A DNA stretch of 64,000 bases from a virus. The DNA is taken from IMG/VR virus record IMGVR_UViG_3300046524_000141, positions 1-64,000 of that record, one strand, 5' to 3'. The position numbers and the translations under genes were made by a program. The notes under the pieces were generated by a model. The model saw nothing but the letters and a program-made list of their open reading frames with translations, had not been told where the DNA came from and made no database searches. The first letter of the stretch is position 1, and every line of letters begins with the position of its first letter. Positions 49,045 to 57,434 of this stretch are shown here, piece by piece.

Positions 49045-50157
49045 ATGAAACAGATAGCGAGAAGTGTGAATAGTAGTCCTCAATGGGTGGACAAATGCCA
49101 TTTCGGCGATTGCCGCGACACGATGCGCGCAATGATCGCTGACGGCGTGAAGGTGCAGACGATAGTGACGTCGCCGCCCTACTGGGGTTTGCGCGACTAT
49201 GGCGTCGAAGGCCAAATCGGCATGGAGCCGACGTTGCGCGAGTTCATCGCGACTCTGGTCGACGTGTTCGAACTCTGCCGCGATCTGCTCGCCGACGATG
49301 GCACGGCCTGGGTGAATATGGGCGATGCCTACGCCGGATCGTGGGGCGCGCAGGGGCGCAAGAGCGTCGACGCAGCGGAAGTCTCCGCATTGAGCGCGAA
49401 TCAGGTCTCGGCGGCGCAGTCCCGCACCACCAAGACTGGATCTCTTGACCGCGTACCGGGCCTGAAGGCCAAAGACCTGATGGGCCAGCCCTGGCGCCTC
49501 GCTTTCGCCCTGCAGGACGCTGGTTGGTATCTCCGCCAGGACATTGTGTGGTCGAAGCCGAACCCCATGCCGGAATCCGTGCAAGACCGTTGCACCAAGG
49601 CGCACGAATACATGTTTCTTCTCTCGAAGAGCGAGCGCTATTACTTCGACGCTGAAGCTATCAAAGAGCAGCGGTCGCAAGACGAAGACTCAAGCACTTT
49701 CCGTGGCGGCTGCTACGTCGAAGGCGACACCGACAACGGATCGATGGGAAAGCGCCGCGTGCCCGGCAACAAGTCGCACAAGGGCACGTCGACCTATGAG
49801 GCTGGCGACGAGCGCCACCGCACCAAGGCCGGATTGGTTGCGTTTGCGGAGCGCGAGCGGGCAGCCGATCAGAGTGATCTCGGCATGCGCAACAAGCGGT
49901 CCGTCTGGACCATCGCCACGCAACCCTATGCCGCCGCTCACTTTGCCACGTTTCCGGAAAGGTTGGTCGAGCCCTGCGTGCTGGCCGGATCTCGAGTCGG
50001 CGACGTCGTATTCGATCCGTTCTTTGGATCGGGCACCACCGGCCAGGTTGCATCGCGCCTCGGTCGCCGCTTTCTCGGTTGCGAGTTGAATCCCGAATAC
50101 GAGGCGCTGCAGCGCGATCGTCTGCGTCAGCCCGGTCTTCAGTTGGAGGTTGCATGA
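49045..50157 (+). CDS. Site-specific DNA methyltransferase (N4-C or N6-A)
   Basis: 370 residues. TSPPYWGLRDYG (catalytic SPPY at 43-46) near the start and FDPFFGSGTTG near residue 330 show a circularly ordered beta-class amino-methyltransferase. A long variable middle (about 200-280) would be the target-recognition region. No restriction partner is next to it, so it likely protects phage DNA or alters host methylation. It overlaps rusA at ATGA. Confidence 0.88.
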   Translation: MKQIARSVNSSPQWVDKCHFGDCRDTMRAMIADGVKVQTIVTSPPYWGLRDYGVEGQIGMEPTLREFIATLVDVFELCRDLLADDGTAWVNMGDAYAGSWGAQGRKSVDAAEVSALSANQVSAAQSRTTKTGSLDRVPGLKAKDLMGQPWRLAFALQDAGWYLRQDIVWSKPNPMPESVQDRCTKAHEYMFLLSKSERYYFDAEAIKEQRSQDEDSSTFRGGCYVEGDTDNGSMGKRRVPGNKSHKGTSTYEAGDERHRTKAGLVAFAERERAADQSDLGMRNKRSVWTIATQPYAAAHFATFPERLVEPCVLAGSRVGDVVFDPFFGSGTTGQVASRLGRRFLGCELNPEYEALQRDRLRQPGLQLEVA

Positions 50158-50591
50158 ACGAAATTACTTTCACGGTGCCCGGCGTGCCAGTCGGCAAGGG
50201 CCGCCCGAAGTTCTCACGCCACGGCGCGCATGTGATGGTGCGAACACCCGAAAAGACAGCGAACTACGAGAACCTGGTCAAGTTAGCCGCAGCCGATGCA
50301 ATGGCCGGTGCAGCGCCGATGAAGCGCCCTGTCGCCCTGCTGCTCACGATGAACATGCCGATCCCTGCGAGCTGGTCGAAGAAGCGCCAGGAATTGGCGA
50401 TGCGCGGTCTGATCGGCGCGACTATCAAGCCGGATCTGGACAACGTCTGCAAGGCGATCGCCGACGCGATGAACGGAATTGTCTATCAAGACGACAAGTT
50501 GATCGTCTCGGCAACGATCGTGAAGCAATACGGGACTGTACCGCACGTTTCGGTACGGGTTCAGGAATATGCAGAAAGGGAGGCCGCATGA
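50154..50591 (+). CDS. rusA: RusA-like Holliday junction resolvase
   Basis: 145 residues from ATG 50154. FTVPGVPVGKGRPKFSR at the start and IKPDLDNVCKAIADAMNG, then YQDDKLI, carry the conserved Asp residues of RusA. It resolves branched DNA before packaging. Overlaps both neighbours by four bases. Confidence 0.9.
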   Translation: MNEITFTVPGVPVGKGRPKFSRHGAHVMVRTPEKTANYENLVKLAAADAMAGAAPMKRPVALLLTMNMPIPASWSKKRQELAMRGLIGATIKPDLDNVCKAIADAMNGIVYQDDKLIVSATIVKQYGTVPHVSVRVQEYAEREAA

Positions 50592-51070
50592 GCCGCAGCC
50601 AAAAGCAACACAAACCGCACTACGACCGAAACAAGTCCCCTATTCATCGCCTGGCCGCGATTACCCGGCTGACGGTAGCAAAGATCGCCAGGGAGCCGAT
50701 GACGGATGCGGAAATCGGCCGACTCGAAATCGCCGTGTTGGCAGCAATAGATTGCATCGCGAAAGGATTCGGGACCGGCGATCACTGGGATGTGATTGCC
50801 AAGGCTATCAATCAGTCGTGGATTTTCGCGACGGAAGCTGGAACCGGCGAAGAGGCAAAGCCTTATCTGCTGGTGGCACAACAAGGAATGGAGCGCATGA
50901 AGAAGCGCTACCTTGAGACCGGAAAGATGGCATTTGATGGCCTCGCGCTGGAAGCGGTGCGACGTGCAGTCGAGATTTGGCGCGATCAACTGAAGATGAG
51001 CACGCTGGGCGAGTTGACCGCGGCGAGCGATGTGGTGCAGCGGCACTTTTACCGGAAGGAGGCTGCGTGA
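50588..51070 (+). CDS. Conserved middle-region phage protein
   Basis: 160 residues from ATG 50588. Helical: IGRLEIAVLAAIDCIAKGFG, then HWDVIAKAINQSWIF, and QQGMERMKKRYLETGKMAFD. Similar proteins accompany rusA in Pseudomonas and Burkholderia phages; function unknown. Overlaps the next gene at GTGA. Confidence 0.6.
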   Translation: MSRSQKQHKPHYDRNKSPIHRLAAITRLTVAKIAREPMTDAEIGRLEIAVLAAIDCIAKGFGTGDHWDVIAKAINQSWIFATEAGTGEEAKPYLLVAQQGMERMKKRYLETGKMAFDGLALEAVRRAVEIWRDQLKMSTLGELTAASDVVQRHFYRKEAA

Positions 51071-51651
51071 AAGGCTCCCCTGCAAGCGGCACCCGTAAGT
51101 CTCCCCAAGAGTGGTTGACAACTGAAAACTCGGACCTGACGCGCCTATTCCGCGAGGGCGCTCAGTTGCCGGAAATGCGCGCCGCACTTCCGAGGCGCAC
51201 GGACTCGCAGATTCGTCGACATCTGCATCACCTGAAACTTAAGCGTGATACGCCCCTGTTGGTTCGCACATCGTGGGTGTGGGACGCAATGAGGGCCGCA
51301 ATTCTTAAGTACGGGCCAATGACGGCCAGCGAACTGGAAGAGAGAACCGGTAGCGCGCACGGTGCCGTTCTGCGAATGATCGAGCGTTTTCATGGCAATG
51401 GCCTGTATGTGTCGGAATGGAAGGCGACATGCCGCAAGCCGGCCGCGCTATGGGCACTAGGCAATAAACCGGATGCTGACAAGCGGCTTGTGCTGACTCG
51501 GCAGAAGACCGTAAGGAGCGCAAAGGTCAACCCCTTCGCCGCCGCTCTAGGACTTGTCGAGGCACCAAAGGGCGAGCCGGGTCGCGTGTATATCCACCTG
51601 ACCGACTCGAAAGACGACGAATTTGCTGACGAGATGGAGTGTGTGGCATGA
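51067..51651 (+). CDS. DNA-binding regulator, winged-helix
   Basis: 194 residues from GTG 51067 (GGAGGCTGC upstream). N-terminal SANT/HTH-like part (LTRLFREGAQLPEMRAALPR), then a MarR-like wing (MRAAILKYGPMTASELEERT, SAHGAVLRMIERFHGNGLYV). Could regulate middle or late genes. Confidence 0.6.
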   Translation: MKGSPASGTRKSPQEWLTTENSDLTRLFREGAQLPEMRAALPRRTDSQIRRHLHHLKLKRDTPLLVRTSWVWDAMRAAILKYGPMTASELEERTGSAHGAVLRMIERFHGNGLYVSEWKATCRKPAALWALGNKPDADKRLVLTRQKTVRSAKVNPFAAALGLVEAPKGEPGRVYIHLTDSKDDEFADEMECVA

Positions 51652-51887
51652 CTCTATTAAATGAAATCATCATCTTCGCACTTTTCGGCCTTATCGCATT
51701 CCTCTTATTCCTGCTCGCTCGCAACGAGATGGTGTTTCGAATCAGGATGGCGTTTCTCGATGATGACGAACTCTACCCTGACGCTTACAAGTGTTTGCCG
51801 CGCTATGGCGCGATGAGCGACAACCCAAAGCATTATCTGCGGTGGACCAAGAAGCAATGGATTGCGTATGTGCGGGAGGTTGCATGA
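51648..51887 (+). CDS. Small membrane protein
   Basis: 79 residues from ATG 51648. One membrane helix (LNEIIIFALFGLIAFLLFLL), then a cytoplasmic part (YPDAYKCLPRYGAMSDNPKH). AT-rich start. Unknown role. Confidence 0.55.
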   Translation: MTLLNEIIIFALFGLIAFLLFLLARNEMVFRIRMAFLDDDELYPDAYKCLPRYGAMSDNPKHYLRWTKKQWIAYVREVA

Positions 51888-52126
51888 CCACTCAAACCCT
51901 AAAAGCCATCACGCACAAGGAAGTACTCGCAGTGATGGACCGATACGACGTGCTGCTCTCCGTCGACCGATTCACGGCGATCTTGCAATGGTGCGAGCAA
52001 CGCACGCTTGAATGGGTCGCTGAAACTGAGGATGCCCAGCGTCGGGCTCTCGCCCACACTGCGCTAGATCGCATGGTGGCGAATGCGGAGGAACCGGGGC
52101 TATATGACGATGCGGAGGCCAAATGA
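51884..52126 (+). CDS. Small early/middle protein
   Basis: 80 residues from ATG 51884, overlapping the stop before. HKEVLAVMDRYDVLLSVDRF then EQRTLEWVAETEDAQRRALA: helical and acidic. Unknown. Confidence 0.5.
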   Translation: MTTQTLKAITHKEVLAVMDRYDVLLSVDRFTAILQWCEQRTLEWVAETEDAQRRALAHTALDRMVANAEEPGLYDDAEAK

Positions 52127-52359
52127 CTGCTGGCGCATGGGTCCGCTTTATCAATGGCAGATTTGTGGCTCTCACCGATTGGTATCCGCCGACTACGAAA
52201 CCAGTTCGCGTCGGTATCTATGAAAGCCAAATTTTCGACGGCGGCTTCATTTATGACTGGCTTGTCCAATGGGATGGCCGCATGTGGCGCGACAAAAGCG
52301 GCTGCAGTCTCTTCGATCAAAACATTACCTGGCGCGGAATCCTGGAGAAAGTGGAATGA
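52123..52359 (+). CDS. DUF551-like/beta-rich small protein
   Basis: 78 residues. WYPPTTKPVRVGIYESQIFD and WLVQWDGRMWRDKSGCSLF resemble small DUF551-like domains (W-x-P-x-x-x-x-P...G-x-Y). Function unknown. Confidence 0.5.
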   Translation: MTAGAWVRFINGRFVALTDWYPPTTKPVRVGIYESQIFDGGFIYDWLVQWDGRMWRDKSGCSLFDQNITWRGILEKVE

Positions 52360-52523
52360 ACAATTCAGCAGAGCTGGTAGTCAAGATCGGAACCCTCTCG
52401 CGCAAGATCGAAGAGGCCAGCGCCAAGGGCTTTCGCGAAAACGCCAAGGCTCTCAATCTCGTTTCGGAACTCAAGGATACGGTGGAGTTGCTGGAGGAAC
52501 TGGCGCATCGGGAGTTTGCATGA
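52356..52523 (+). CDS. Small coiled-coil protein
   Basis: 55 residues from ATG 52356. AELVVKIGTLSRKIEEASAK, then VSELKDTVELLEEL: short coiled coil. Overlaps the next gene at ATGA. Unknown. Confidence 0.5.
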   Translation: MNNSAELVVKIGTLSRKIEEASAKGFRENAKALNLVSELKDTVELLEELAHREFA

Positions 52524-53278
52524 GCCGAATCGTCTGTTGGTTCTCGTGCGGCGCGGCCAGTGCAGTCGCGACCAAGCTGGCGATCACCGACGCCTGCAAG
52601 TCAGGCGCAGAAGTGATCGTCGCCTATGCAGGAATTCTGGAGGAGCACCCTGACAATCGCCGCTTTCTTGCCGACTGCGAAGCATGGTTTGGACAGAAGG
52701 TGGTCATGTTGAGCAACGAGAAGTTCGGCGCGTCGATTTACGAAGTGTTCAAGCGCGAGCGCTTTCTTGTTGGCCCACGCGGTGCGGCATGCACTCGACT
52801 GCTGAAGAAAGGCGTCCGCGAGTCGTTCGAACTCCCCGACGACCGCCAGGTGTTCGGCTACACGATGGAAGAACAGGATCGCGTGGACCGGTTCATCGAT
52901 GCGAACAACCACGTCGATCTGTGGGTGCCGCTGATCGACAGGGGTCTATCGAAAGGTGATTGCCTGGCGATCGTCAAGGGCGCAGGCATCCAACTGCCTG
53001 CCATGTATGTGCTGGGCTATCGGAACAACAACTGCATCGGCTGCGTCAAGGGCGGAGCTGGCTACTGGAACAAGATCCGCGTCGATTTCCCGGAAACTTT
53101 CGAGCGCATGGCGAAGGTTGAGGAATACCTGGGCCGCACCGTCTGCAAGATCACCGAGGAAGGAGTGACGCGCCGCGTATCGCTTCGCGAGTTGCCGCCC
53201 CATGTTGGCGACTACGAATCCGAGCCCGACATGAGCTGCGGAATTTTCTGCCACATGGCCGAACAGGAGATTGCTTAA
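52520..53278 (+). CDS. PAPS-reductase-like / adenine nucleotide alpha hydrolase
   Basis: 252 residues from ATG 52520. WFSCGAASAVATKLA is a PP-loop (S-x-G-x-x-S). Later VFGYTMEEQDRVDRFIDANN and Cys-rich NNCIGCVKGGAGYWNKIR and CGIFCHMAE follow, fitting the phage-type PAPS reductase-like family. Such enzymes activate substrates with ATP and may serve sulphur transfer to DNA or tRNA. True PAPS reduction is unlikely in isolation. Confidence 0.75.
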   Translation: MSRIVCWFSCGAASAVATKLAITDACKSGAEVIVAYAGILEEHPDNRRFLADCEAWFGQKVVMLSNEKFGASIYEVFKRERFLVGPRGAACTRLLKKGVRESFELPDDRQVFGYTMEEQDRVDRFIDANNHVDLWVPLIDRGLSKGDCLAIVKGAGIQLPAMYVLGYRNNNCIGCVKGGAGYWNKIRVDFPETFERMAKVEEYLGRTVCKITEEGVTRRVSLRELPPHVGDYESEPDMSCGIFCHMAEQEIA

Positions 53279-53601
53279 TGAAAACTGAAATTTGCCCAAC
53301 CTACTGGACCCGAATCTACATCGCTGGCGATCTGGCTACGATCAAGCAGGTTTGCCGCGAGAACTGCATGGATGTCGGTCTGTGCGTCACGGTTGACCCG
53401 ACGACCTATATCTACACTGGCGGCGAAGAGTCTGGCGCTGTTATCGGCCTAATCAACTACCCGCGCTTCCCGTCGACGCCCGATGAGATTTACAACAAGG
53501 CTCGCGAACTAGCGGAGAAGATTATGACGCGCTGCTGTCAGCACTCGTTCTCAATCATGACGCAGACTGACACGGTCTGGTTTAGCCGGAGGCCGGAATG
53601 A
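53278..53601 (+). CDS. Conserved phage protein, unknown
   Basis: 107 residues. YWTRIYIAGDLATIKQVCRE and LCVTVDPTTYIYTGGEESGA, then VIGLINYPRFPS, are like a family in Burkholderia and enteric phages of unknown function. Starts at the last base of the previous stop. Confidence 0.6.
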   Translation: MKTEICPTYWTRIYIAGDLATIKQVCRENCMDVGLCVTVDPTTYIYTGGEESGAVIGLINYPRFPSTPDEIYNKARELAEKIMTRCCQHSFSIMTQTDTVWFSRRPE

Positions 53602-53807
53602 CCTTCACAGCAAAATTCACCGGTACAGAAAGTGCGAGCGGCGTTGGAATCTTCACGATCGGCGACCTGAAATGGCAAATCCGATTTCCGGATGCCTTCG
53701 CTTTCAACGTTGCGTGCGCCGTGATTGAGGCGGCAACTCGCGAGGGAGAGCGGAAAGCGGCGCGGGAATTAGTCGCAAAGGCGCAGGAATGGGTGGGGGA
53801 GAAATGA
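53598..53807 (+). CDS. Small protein, unknown
   Basis: 69 residues; beta-rich start (FTAKFTGTESASGVGIFTIG), helical end. ATGA overlaps on both sides. Confidence 0.5.
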   Translation: MTFTAKFTGTESASGVGIFTIGDLKWQIRFPDAFAFNVACAVIEAATREGERKAARELVAKAQEWVGEK

Positions 53808-54085
53808 GCGACGAAATCAAGAAACTCGAGAAAGAGCGCGACTACTGGATGCGCGTCGCCTCCTACCTGGCCTCATGCCATGCGGCCACGCTCAGCTATG
53901 ACGGCACGTTGAAAAGCTGCTCCCGCAGTCGGCGAGATCGGTTCGAAAGCATCGTGGAGATCGCCGCTGACATGATGGACGGCAAAGACTGGAAGGCCGG
54001 TAGCAGCTACGCGCGTTCGACGCCGGAGAAGAGCCGCGAAGATTGCCTCAAGACGCTGGCTTACGTGAAGGCGGAGGCTGTATGA
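53804..54085 (+). CDS. Small protein with N-terminal coiled coil
   Basis: 93 residues from ATG 53804. EIKKLEKERDYWMRVASYLA, then SCHAATLSYDGTLKSCSRSR: two cysteines. Resembles accessory phage proteins that act on other small ORFs; unknown. Confidence 0.5.
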   Translation: MSDEIKKLEKERDYWMRVASYLASCHAATLSYDGTLKSCSRSRRDRFESIVEIAADMMDGKDWKAGSSYARSTPEKSREDCLKTLAYVKAEAV

Positions 54086-54426
54086 CCGAAGAAGGCGAAA
54101 TCAACATCTTCCGCGCACTCGATTTCATCAGAGATAACGCGCAGCCCTACGCCCAAGCCAAGGCCCAGCGCGTCTATCTCGAAAACTTCCGCAAGAGCAA
54201 GAAGGCATTGCTGATGCGGGCAGCGGAAATTCGCGGGCACAAGACGGCGGCCATCCAGGAGCGCGAAGCCTACGCGGATGACGGCTATGTCGAGATTCTG
54301 GCGGCTCTGCAAGTAGCGACCGAGGAAGAGGAACGGCTCCGCTGGATGATCGTGGCAGCAGAGGCCAAGATCGAATGCTGGCGAACCATCGAGGCGAATC
54401 GGCGCGCGGAGGCGAGGACACTATGA
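54082..54426 (+). CDS. Helical phage protein
   Basis: 114 residues from ATG 54082. NIFRALDFIRDNAQPYAQAK, then RVYLENFRKSKKALLMRAAE and EEEERLRWMIVAAEAKIE. This looks like a conserved phage family of long helices (role unknown) often next to ninG. Confidence 0.6.
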   Translation: MTEEGEINIFRALDFIRDNAQPYAQAKAQRVYLENFRKSKKALLMRAAEIRGHKTAAIQEREAYADDGYVEILAALQVATEEEERLRWMIVAAEAKIECWRTIEANRRAEARTL

Positions 54427-54569
54427 AATTCACCTTCCTTCTCATATGGGTCGTCTTGCAAATGCTTGTGTGGCCGATCTACTGCGGTAGCCGTATGCGC
54501 AGCGGCATGGCGTCCATCTGCTACTTCGCGACGGCGGCTGCCTTCTGGCTAGGATGGTTTGCCAAATGA
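54423..54569 (+). CDS. Small membrane protein
   Basis: 48 residues from ATG 54423. Two membrane helices (FTFLLIWVVLQMLVWPIY and ICYFATAAAFWLGWF). Overlaps ninG at ATGA. Confidence 0.5.
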   Translation: MKFTFLLIWVVLQMLVWPIYCGSRMRSGMASICYFATAAAFWLGWFAK

Positions 54570-55078
54570 CCCTAACCCGCAAAAAGCCAATGGCCCGCTC
54601 CGGGTTCAAACGCAAAGAGCCCAAGCCGTTCGCACCGCCCGACCGACAGCAATTCGAGCGCAACCAGGAGGCGCGGAAGAGGGTCGCCGCGAATAAGGAA
54701 AAGACCCGCGGCACACACGTTCTAGAACTGCAGGCCGCGTTTAACGAATGGGTGCGGCTTCGCGATGCGACCCAGCCGTGTATCTCGTGCGGCACCTATC
54801 AGGGTGAATGGCACGCTGGACACTACCGTTCGGTCGGTTCTGAGCCAGCGCTGCGCCTGGAGCCGGACAACTGCCATCGGCAATGCGCCAGATGCAACGT
54901 GTACATGAATGGCAACCTCGCCGCTTACCGCGTCACCCTCATCAAGAAGATCGGTCTTGGTCGTGTTGAATGGCTCGAAGGGCCGCATGTCCCGCAAAAG
55001 CTCACCCTTACGGAGATTCTGGAAATGAAAGCGTTCTATCGCGCCGAGGTTCGGCGGCTTAAAAGGGAGGTCGCTTGA
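54566..55078 (+). CDS. ninG: NinG/Rap recombination protein
   Basis: 170 residues from ATG 54566. Basic N-terminus (RSGFKRKEPKPFAPPDR), TQPCISCGTYQGEWHAGHYR, then LEPDNCHRQCARCNVYMNGN: the cysteine/histidine HNH-like core of lambda NinG (Rap). It acts as recombination endonuclease in lambda. It overlaps the cytosine methyltransferase gene. Confidence 0.88.
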   Translation: MTLTRKKPMARSGFKRKEPKPFAPPDRQQFERNQEARKRVAANKEKTRGTHVLELQAAFNEWVRLRDATQPCISCGTYQGEWHAGHYRSVGSEPALRLEPDNCHRQCARCNVYMNGNLAAYRVTLIKKIGLGRVEWLEGPHVPQKLTLTEILEMKAFYRAEVRRLKREVA

Positions 55079-55803
55079 ATGAGTTGGCTCTTTTCGCAGG
55101 CGCTGGTGGAGGAGTGCTCGGCGGGCATCTGCTTGGCTGGCGAACAATCTGCGCAGTTGAGCGTGATGCCAACGCAGCACAAGTTCTGGCACAAAGACAA
55201 AACGATCGAGCCTTCAGACCATTCCCGATTTGGTCTGACGTCACGAGTTTTGACGGACGCCCATGGCGAGGCATTGTTGACGTCATATCGGGCGGCTTTC
55301 CGTGCCAGGACATCAGTGTTGCGGGCACCAAGCTGGGCCTCGAAGGAGAGCGCAGTGGACTCTGGTCGGAGTTCTTCCGCATTGTGGGCGAAGTTCGACC
55401 CGGATTCGTGTTCATTGAGAACAGCCCAGCACTCGTTACTCGAGGACTTGACCGCGTGCTCGCCGACCTTGCCTCAGTCGGGTTTGATGCTCGCTGGTCG
55501 AATCTATCAGCGGCCCAACTTGGCGCCTGTCACGAGCGTAACCGCGCCTGGATCGTTGCCTACTCCGCTGAAATCGTGGGGCCGGCGCGGACCGGGATTA
55601 TCGAACAACCTCGACAACTTGCGGGCGTCCCTTGGAGTTACACAGGAATCTCTGGCGATCGTCGAGGCCGTTGGGTGGAGGTGGCCCGCGAGTTTCGTCG
55701 AATGGATGATGGGCTGGCCTTTTCAGTGGAGCGCACTGAAGCCATTGGAAATGGACAAGTTCCGATCGTGGCAGCAACAGCATTTCAACAACTTGCAAGA
55801 TAA
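55075..55803 (+). CDS. dcm: DNA cytosine-5 methyltransferase
   Basis: 242 residues. Motif I LALFAGAGGG, motif IV GGFPCQDIS (Cys77), motif VI ENSPAL, motif VIII QLGACHERNRAWIVAY, motif X EAIGNGQVPIVAATAF. All core motifs are there, but the target-recognition region between VIII and IX is only about 50 residues. Overlaps ninG at ATGA. A second frame is open across nearly the whole gene, see 55079. No restriction partner. Confidence 0.88.
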   Translation: MNELALFAGAGGGVLGGHLLGWRTICAVERDANAAQVLAQRQNDRAFRPFPIWSDVTSFDGRPWRGIVDVISGGFPCQDISVAGTKLGLEGERSGLWSEFFRIVGEVRPGFVFIENSPALVTRGLDRVLADLASVGFDARWSNLSAAQLGACHERNRAWIVAYSAEIVGPARTGIIEQPRQLAGVPWSYTGISGDRRGRWVEVAREFRRMDDGLAFSVERTEAIGNGQVPIVAATAFQQLAR

Positions 55804-55816
55804 GGAAGCAGCATGA
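55079..55816 (+). other. Second open frame over the dcm gene
   Basis: In the +1 frame an ATG at 55079 opens 245 codons that end after the dcm stop. The product includes SVMPTQHKFWHKDKTIEPSD, then GLSNNLDNLRASLG and FVEWMMGWPFQWSALKPLEM, KFRSWQQQHF. I recognise such sequences as phage proteins annotated in their own right. Either both frames are used or the similarity only mirrors dcm conservation. Its end overlaps the next start. Confidence 0.35.
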
Positions 55817-56007
55817 AAGCATTCAAGGCATTCTCAGCACTTGTTAGTCTCGGCGTCTCGCTGCCGATCTGGTACATCCTCGTCTACAAGATGCTCGGAA
55901 TGATGCATGCAACCGATGGCATGTGGATTCTGTACTGGATCTACCTGCCGGCCGGCGTCCTGGTGTCGCTCATCATGAAGATCTGCGAACTGGCGGAGAA
56001 GAAATGA
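55813..56007 (+). CDS. Small membrane protein
   Basis: 64 residues with two membrane helices (FSALVSLGVSLPIWYILVYK and MWILYWIYLPAGVLVSLIMK). AGGAAGCAG precedes ATG. Function unknown. Confidence 0.55.
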   Translation: MKAFKAFSALVSLGVSLPIWYILVYKMLGMMHATDGMWILYWIYLPAGVLVSLIMKICELAEKK

Positions 56008-56519
56008 CAAATCTAGACGAGCTGGAGCAGTTGGCGAAGGCGGCGATCACCAGCGGCCTACCTGGTGATCGCATGATGTTTGCCCTGAAAGCAATGGACC
56101 CGGAGGGGATGCTCACCCTCATCGCCGAGGTGCGGGCGCTCCGGGAGCGTCGCAATGGCCCCGGAACGCCAGCAGCACGATTCTCGTATCTGCTGCATGA
56201 GTTGGAGGCGCTGTTTCCTGGTGTGGTTGATCCCGTGTTAAGCGATTCGCCGGAAACGAAACTGCTAGATGCGGTGCGAGCGCTGCGGGAGGATAAGGCA
56301 AGACTGGACTATCTGGACTGTATGAATGCCCAGTTGAATAAGTTCTACGACACGACCTACCAATGGAAAGTGATCCTGAGCCCGAACATCGTCAGGTTGA
56401 CTGCTGGCCGCCAGTGGGCCGGATACGTTGGCGATATCGATTTGAACGATGTGCAATGTGGCGAGGGAAGTTTCGATAGTTGCCGAAAGGCGATTGATGA
56501 CGCGCGAGGTGCCAAATGA
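56004..56519 (+). CDS. Ea22-like accessory protein
   Basis: 171 residues from ATG 56004. LDELEQLAKAAITSGLPGDR, LTLIAEVRALRE, and the C-terminal half with RLDYLDCMNAQLNKFYDTTY, then SCRKAIDDARGAK, are typical of mosaic Ead/Ea22-like proteins. Role unknown. Confidence 0.6.
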   Translation: MTNLDELEQLAKAAITSGLPGDRMMFALKAMDPEGMLTLIAEVRALRERRNGPGTPAARFSYLLHELEALFPGVVDPVLSDSPETKLLDAVRALREDKARLDYLDCMNAQLNKFYDTTYQWKVILSPNIVRLTAGRQWAGYVGDIDLNDVQCGEGSFDSCRKAIDDARGAK

Positions 56520-56740
56520 CCTACATCGCCGCATACCTACTCGGCGTCATCAGCTTCGGCATACTCATGCTCGTTCTGCTGATTCTGCTGCATCGGCCAC
56601 GGTACACGGCGCCGACGAGGCGGAGGAACCGCGACAGGTTGCCCGAAGTGCGCAACGTTCCGGCGATGCCGGTGTGTAAGGTGGCGCGTGAGGAAGGCGA
56701 GCCGATCCGCATGTATGGCGTTACGGGAGAAGAGAGATGA
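56516..56740 (+). CDS. Membrane-anchored small protein
   Basis: 74 residues. N-terminal membrane helix (AAYLLGVISFGILMLVLLIL), then a basic cytosolic part. ATGA overlap upstream and downstream. Unknown. Confidence 0.5.
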   Translation: MTYIAAYLLGVISFGILMLVLLILLHRPRYTAPTRRRNRDRLPEVRNVPAMPVCKVAREEGEPIRMYGVTGEER

Positions 56741-56913
56741 CCACTGAACAATACCGCTGCCTTATCGCGCACATGATGTTCTGGAAGTTGGGCCTAGACA
56801 AAGCAATGAAGGATATCGGCATTACATCGTCAAAAAAAGATGTCATCTACGATTTGTGGAAATGCGGATGGATCTATAGCGCCAAGTTTGACCGGATGCG
56901 GTATGTGGAATGA
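56737..56913 (+). CDS. Small HTH-like protein
   Basis: 58 residues. FWKLGLDKAMKDIGIT then SSKKDVIYDLWKCGWIYS could be a helix-turn-helix. AT-rich. It is the last gene before the promoter that precedes the late regulator. Confidence 0.5.
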   Translation: MTTEQYRCLIAHMMFWKLGLDKAMKDIGITSSKKDVIYDLWKCGWIYSAKFDRMRYVE

Positions 56914-56930
56914 TCGCAAAATAGGTGATT

Positions 56931-56974
56931 GACAACTGCAAACAATTGTAGTTGTCCTTAGTTTTTGGTAGAAT
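56931..56974 (+). promoter_or_regulatory. Regulated promoter before the late-regulator gene
   Basis: TTGTAG (56946-56951), 17 bases, TAGAAT (56969-56974). An inverted repeat GACAACT/AGTTGTC (56931-56937, 56950-56956) overlaps the -35 and is a likely operator. It drives the gene at 57036. Confidence 0.6.
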
Positions 56975-57035
56975 ATCGCAACCGGTTGTGCTGTTTTTCT
57001 GTGTCTTCACTATATATCGTGCTGCGGGGTTCGAA

Positions 57036-57434
57036 ATGACGCAAGACCAGAGTGATGAAGTCGAACACTTGCTGACTGAGTGGCACCGATGGCAGGACTC
57101 GTATCAGCCTGCGCTCGGTGCTCCCCGTTGCGCGCCTACCTGCCGTGAGTATCGCTCCAACTACGGCATGACGGCACAGGAGCGCTCGGAGCAAGCAGAC
57201 GCGAAAATCTGGAAGCACAACTCGGAGCAAGTCGAGCTTTGCGTCGATACCTTGGGCTGGGAACACAGGGCGTCGATACAAACCTCGCTTCGCAATAAGC
57301 GCGCGGGCTATTCGGTGTTCTCGAATCCCCGCATCTCTCCCGAAGATTCTCACCGCTTGTACCAGGAATCCAAGGAAATGCTGTATCCAAAGTTTCAGGC
57401 GCGCGGGCTGATCAAGGTTATGGAGGCAGCATGA
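57036..57434 (+). CDS. Probable Q-like late regulator
   Basis: 132 residues from ATG 57036. LLTEWHRWQDSYQPALGAPR, then CAPTCREYRSNYGMTAQER and WEHRASIQTSLRNKRAGYSV, is like a Burkholderia phage family placed before late genes and sometimes annotated as antitermination factor. Own operator-bearing promoter upstream; a late promoter plus terminator lies 0.65 kb downstream. The role is inferred mainly from this layout. Confidence 0.55.
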   Translation: MTQDQSDEVEHLLTEWHRWQDSYQPALGAPRCAPTCREYRSNYGMTAQERSEQADAKIWKHNSEQVELCVDTLGWEHRASIQTSLRNKRAGYSVFSNPRISPEDSHRLYQESKEMLYPKFQARGLIKVMEAA

